DNA of 8,335 nt from Christensenella sp. UBA3770 (GTDB lineage Bacteria > Bacillota > Clostridia > Christensenellales > CAG-1252): the NCBI GenBank assembly GCA_002371075.1, contig DFFS01000022.1:1-8335 (forward strand). The letters run 5' to 3'. Below the pieces are notes generated by a model. That model searched no databases. It had not been told where the DNA came from and saw only the letters and a list, made by a program, of their open reading frames with translations. Made by a program: the position numbers and the translations under genes. Of this stretch, positions 6,636-8,335 are shown piece after piece (the first letter of the stretch is position 1; the number at the start of each line of letters is the position of its first letter).

Positions 6636-7979
6636 ATGGAAGAAATGTCAACGAAAAAGAAGATCATTATCGCAGCCGTCGTAGCGGTTGTCACCATCGT
6701 TGCAATCGTTGCGGTGTTTTTGTTCGGACCCGATCCGATGCCCGTCGATTGGAGCAAAGTGCACAAGATCCCCACCAACGTGACGCTGCTTTCGGCGGAG
6801 GACGAAAAGAACCCCACCGACGCGTCTGCCCTAGTTAAGTTGAACGAGGACGGCAGTGTGGACACTACGCCCTGGAGGATCCTGCAGTTTACCGACATGC
6901 ATTTTACACAAGATGACGACAGAAACGAGATCTCGCTCAACTACTTTATCGATACGCTCAACAGGGAAAAGCCCGATTTTGTGGTTTTGACCGGCGACAT
7001 CATCACGCGCCCCCTCGGTAGGGCACGCGCGATCCAACTTGCCGATATTTTTGAGAAAGCTGGCGTCTATTGGTGCTATTGCTTGGGCAATCACGAGGGG
7101 GATTCCACGCCCTTTACGTTGAGCCGCAAAGAGAACGTTCGCATTTGGGCAAAGTACGATCACTGCTTGCTTGAGAACGACGTCAAAAAGACGTCGGACG
7201 GTACGGAGGTTTGGGGGCTTGGCAACACGGTCGTCAATCTGCTCGGCGCGGATTACAAGGTGGTGCAATCCCTGATCTTTATGGATTCCGGCACCTCGAT
7301 CCGTTACTTCAAAGACCCGGAATCCGTCAAAATAGCAGATGAAATGGGCGAGTCATATGACAACTATGATTTTTTGAAGGTCAGCCAGCTCAAATGGTAT
7401 GAGGAGCAGGTCAAAGCCGTCACCGAGAACTTTACCAACGGCGCGAAGACCATGCTGTTTATCCACATTCCTTTGGTGGAGCAGAGCAATATCAAACTGA
7501 TCAAGGCAAACGAAGTGCTTCCCGAAGGGTGGCATTACGCATCGCCCGAGGACCCCGTTATGGTTGGCGACAAGCTGTATGGCTATATGATCATCAAGGA
7601 TGGTTGGAGCGTCGCAGGCGACACTTGCAGCTATGAAAAGTGCTACTGCTCTTTCTACAACAACGGCATGTACGATCTGATGAAATCCATGCGCAAGGGC
7701 GTCAATGCCTTGTTCTGCGGGCACGACCACATCAGCAACAGCATCCTCTATGAGGATGACGTCAAAGACGACGATCCCGTTTACCTATGCTACGGCGTTT
7801 GCAGCGGGCTTCAAAGTTACAACCTTTACAGCTACGGTTTGTCCGAAACAAACGACTATGCGCTAAGGGGCTACGCTGTGATCGAAGTCAACGCCGACGC
7901 CACCTTTAGCGTGTATCACGTGCGCTACAATGACGTTGACAACCCCGTTGCCCGCATCATTGACGGAGTGGCGCAATGA
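6636..7979 (+). CDS. Membrane-anchored extracytoplasmic metallophosphoesterase (calcineurin-like)
   Basis: The 447-residue protein has a single N-terminal membrane helix (about residues 10-31) after a KKK segment, so the domain should face outside. The two-metal phosphoesterase site is complete and in order: DMH (Asp87, His89), GD (Asp121), GNHE (Asn152, His153), His277 in FIHIPL, and GHDH (His363, His365). The ILQFTDMH entry resembles the Dcr2/purple-acid-phosphatase-like branch of the superfamily. The substrate (phosphomonoester or phosphodiester, possibly on a glycan or lipid) cannot be told. The reading frame is open upstream to 6504, but that would overlap the previous gene by about 120 nt and lacks a membrane helix at its start. 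The ATG at 6636, 11 nt after the preceding stop, puts the KKK-helix at the N-terminus. Its ribosome binding site is weak (AGAGAGAA), so translational coupling is likely. Confidence 0.9.
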   Translation: MEEMSTKKKIIIAAVVAVVTIVAIVAVFLFGPDPMPVDWSKVHKIPTNVTLLSAEDEKNPTDASALVKLNEDGSVDTTPWRILQFTDMHFTQDDDRNEISLNYFIDTLNREKPDFVVLTGDIITRPLGRARAIQLADIFEKAGVYWCYCLGNHEGDSTPFTLSRKENVRIWAKYDHCLLENDVKKTSDGTEVWGLGNTVVNLLGADYKVVQSLIFMDSGTSIRYFKDPESVKIADEMGESYDNYDFLKVSQLKWYEEQVKAVTENFTNGAKTMLFIHIPLVEQSNIKLIKANEVLPEGWHYASPEDPVMVGDKLYGYMIIKDGWSVAGDTCSYEKCYCSFYNNGMYDLMKSMRKGVNALFCGHDHISNSILYEDDVKDDDPVYLCYGVCSGLQSYNLYSYGLSETNDYALRGYAVIEVNADATFSVYHVRYNDVDNPVARIIDGVAQ

Positions 7980-8010
7980 GCGTCAAACAACCATACTATA
8001 TTTCTTTTAC

Positions 8011-8016
8011 GGAGGG
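8011..8016 (+). promoter_or_regulatory. Ribosome binding site of the second phosphoesterase
   Basis: GGAGGG lies 11 nt before the ATG at 8028, slightly long spacing. It is much stronger than the site of the first copy, so the two paralogs may be translated at different rates. Confidence 0.65.
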
Positions 8017-8027
8017 AAACAAATACC

Positions 8028-8335
8028 ATGGGACTGAAAACAAAGATCATCATCGCTTGCTCTGTGTCGCTTGCGGTGATCATTGCCGTCGTTTGCGTGA
8101 TCTTGTTCGCGCCGCTTCCGATGAACGTTGATTGGGATTCCGTGTATGACATCGAGTCCAACGTCGTCCTGCTTGAAGCAGGGGCAGAGGGCAATCCGAC
8201 GGACGCGCCCGCTCTTGTCAAACTAAACAAGGACGGCAGCGTTGACACTTCCGATTGGAAGATCCTGCAATTTACCGATATGCACCTTGCTGAGACAAAC
8301 AAAGGGGACTTGGGCAACGACAGGACCATTGACGA
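8028..8335 (+). CDS. Second metallophosphoesterase paralog, cut by the window end
   Basis: Only the first 102 codons are present and the frame is open to the edge. The layout copies the preceding gene: a short lysine-containing start (MGLKTK), one membrane helix (about residues 6-29), a PLPMNVDW stretch matching PDPMPVDW of the first copy, then a conserved block. Over the 31 residues from NPTDA to TDMH, 26 are identical to the first copy. The first metal-site motif is present (Asp84, His86); the other motifs lie beyond the window. It starts 48 nt after the first copy's TGA, so it is a tandem duplicate in the same operon. Whether it is complete and active cannot be seen here. Confidence 0.88.
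   Translation, partial: MGLKTKIIIACSVSLAVIIAVVCVILFAPLPMNVDWDSVYDIESNVVLLEAGAEGNPTDAPALVKLNKDGSVDTSDWKILQFTDMHLAETNKGDLGNDRTID

Noticed and set aside
7977..8030. TGA readthrough joining the two phosphoesterases: they are in the same frame and the 16 codons between the TGA and the next ATG contain no stop.
   Set aside because: A stop-free run of 16 codons is common by chance. The second copy has its own GGAGGG and its own membrane helix, and no selenocysteine-type element was recognised after the TGA.
1..8335. CRISPR repeats, insertion sequence ends, tRNA or rRNA genes.
   Set aside because: No regularly spaced repeats, transposase-like reading frame, tRNA cloverleaf or rRNA-like segment was noticed on either strand.

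Overview
The window looks like a stretch of chromosome from an anaerobic, probably gut-dwelling member of the Bacillota (Clostridia-like). The basis is strong AGGAGG-type ribosome binding sites, tightly packed same-strand genes, a textbook intrinsic terminator, a sigma-A type promoter, roughly even base composition and the standard bacterial code (TAA, TAG and TGA all end genes). The lineage is an inference; no rRNA or taxonomic marker is present. All six recognisable genes lie on the + strand.

Layout. Positions 28-1167 encode a secreted or lipid-anchored protein of unknown function. A 27-nt gap separates it from uxaC (1195-2580), uronate isomerase. An intrinsic terminator (2616-2648) closes this unit. 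The 255-nt gap also holds a strong promoter (TTTACA, 17 bp, extended TATAAT, 2714-2742) with GC-rich inverted repeats in and around it. The promoter opens a second unit: a GPH-family sugar:cation symporter (2836-4383), an intercistronic hairpin (4402-4426), a 724-residue protein with a double membrane anchor and a large domain that may be polysaccharide-lyase-like (4450-6624), and two tandem paralogous membrane-anchored metallophosphoesterases (6636-7979, and 8028 to the window edge, where it is cut).

Working together. UxaC plus a GPH symporter point to use of uronic acids or uronide oligosaccharides: import, possible cleavage by the 724-residue protein, then isomerisation into the hexuronate pathway. 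By charge bias the 724-residue domain faces the cytoplasm, whereas the phosphoesterases face outward. Why outward-facing phosphoesterases are linked to uronate use is not known; removing phosphate substituents from a host or microbial glycan is one possibility. The most interesting parts are the 724-residue protein and the locus combination. No CRISPR array, mobile element, tRNA or rRNA gene was seen.
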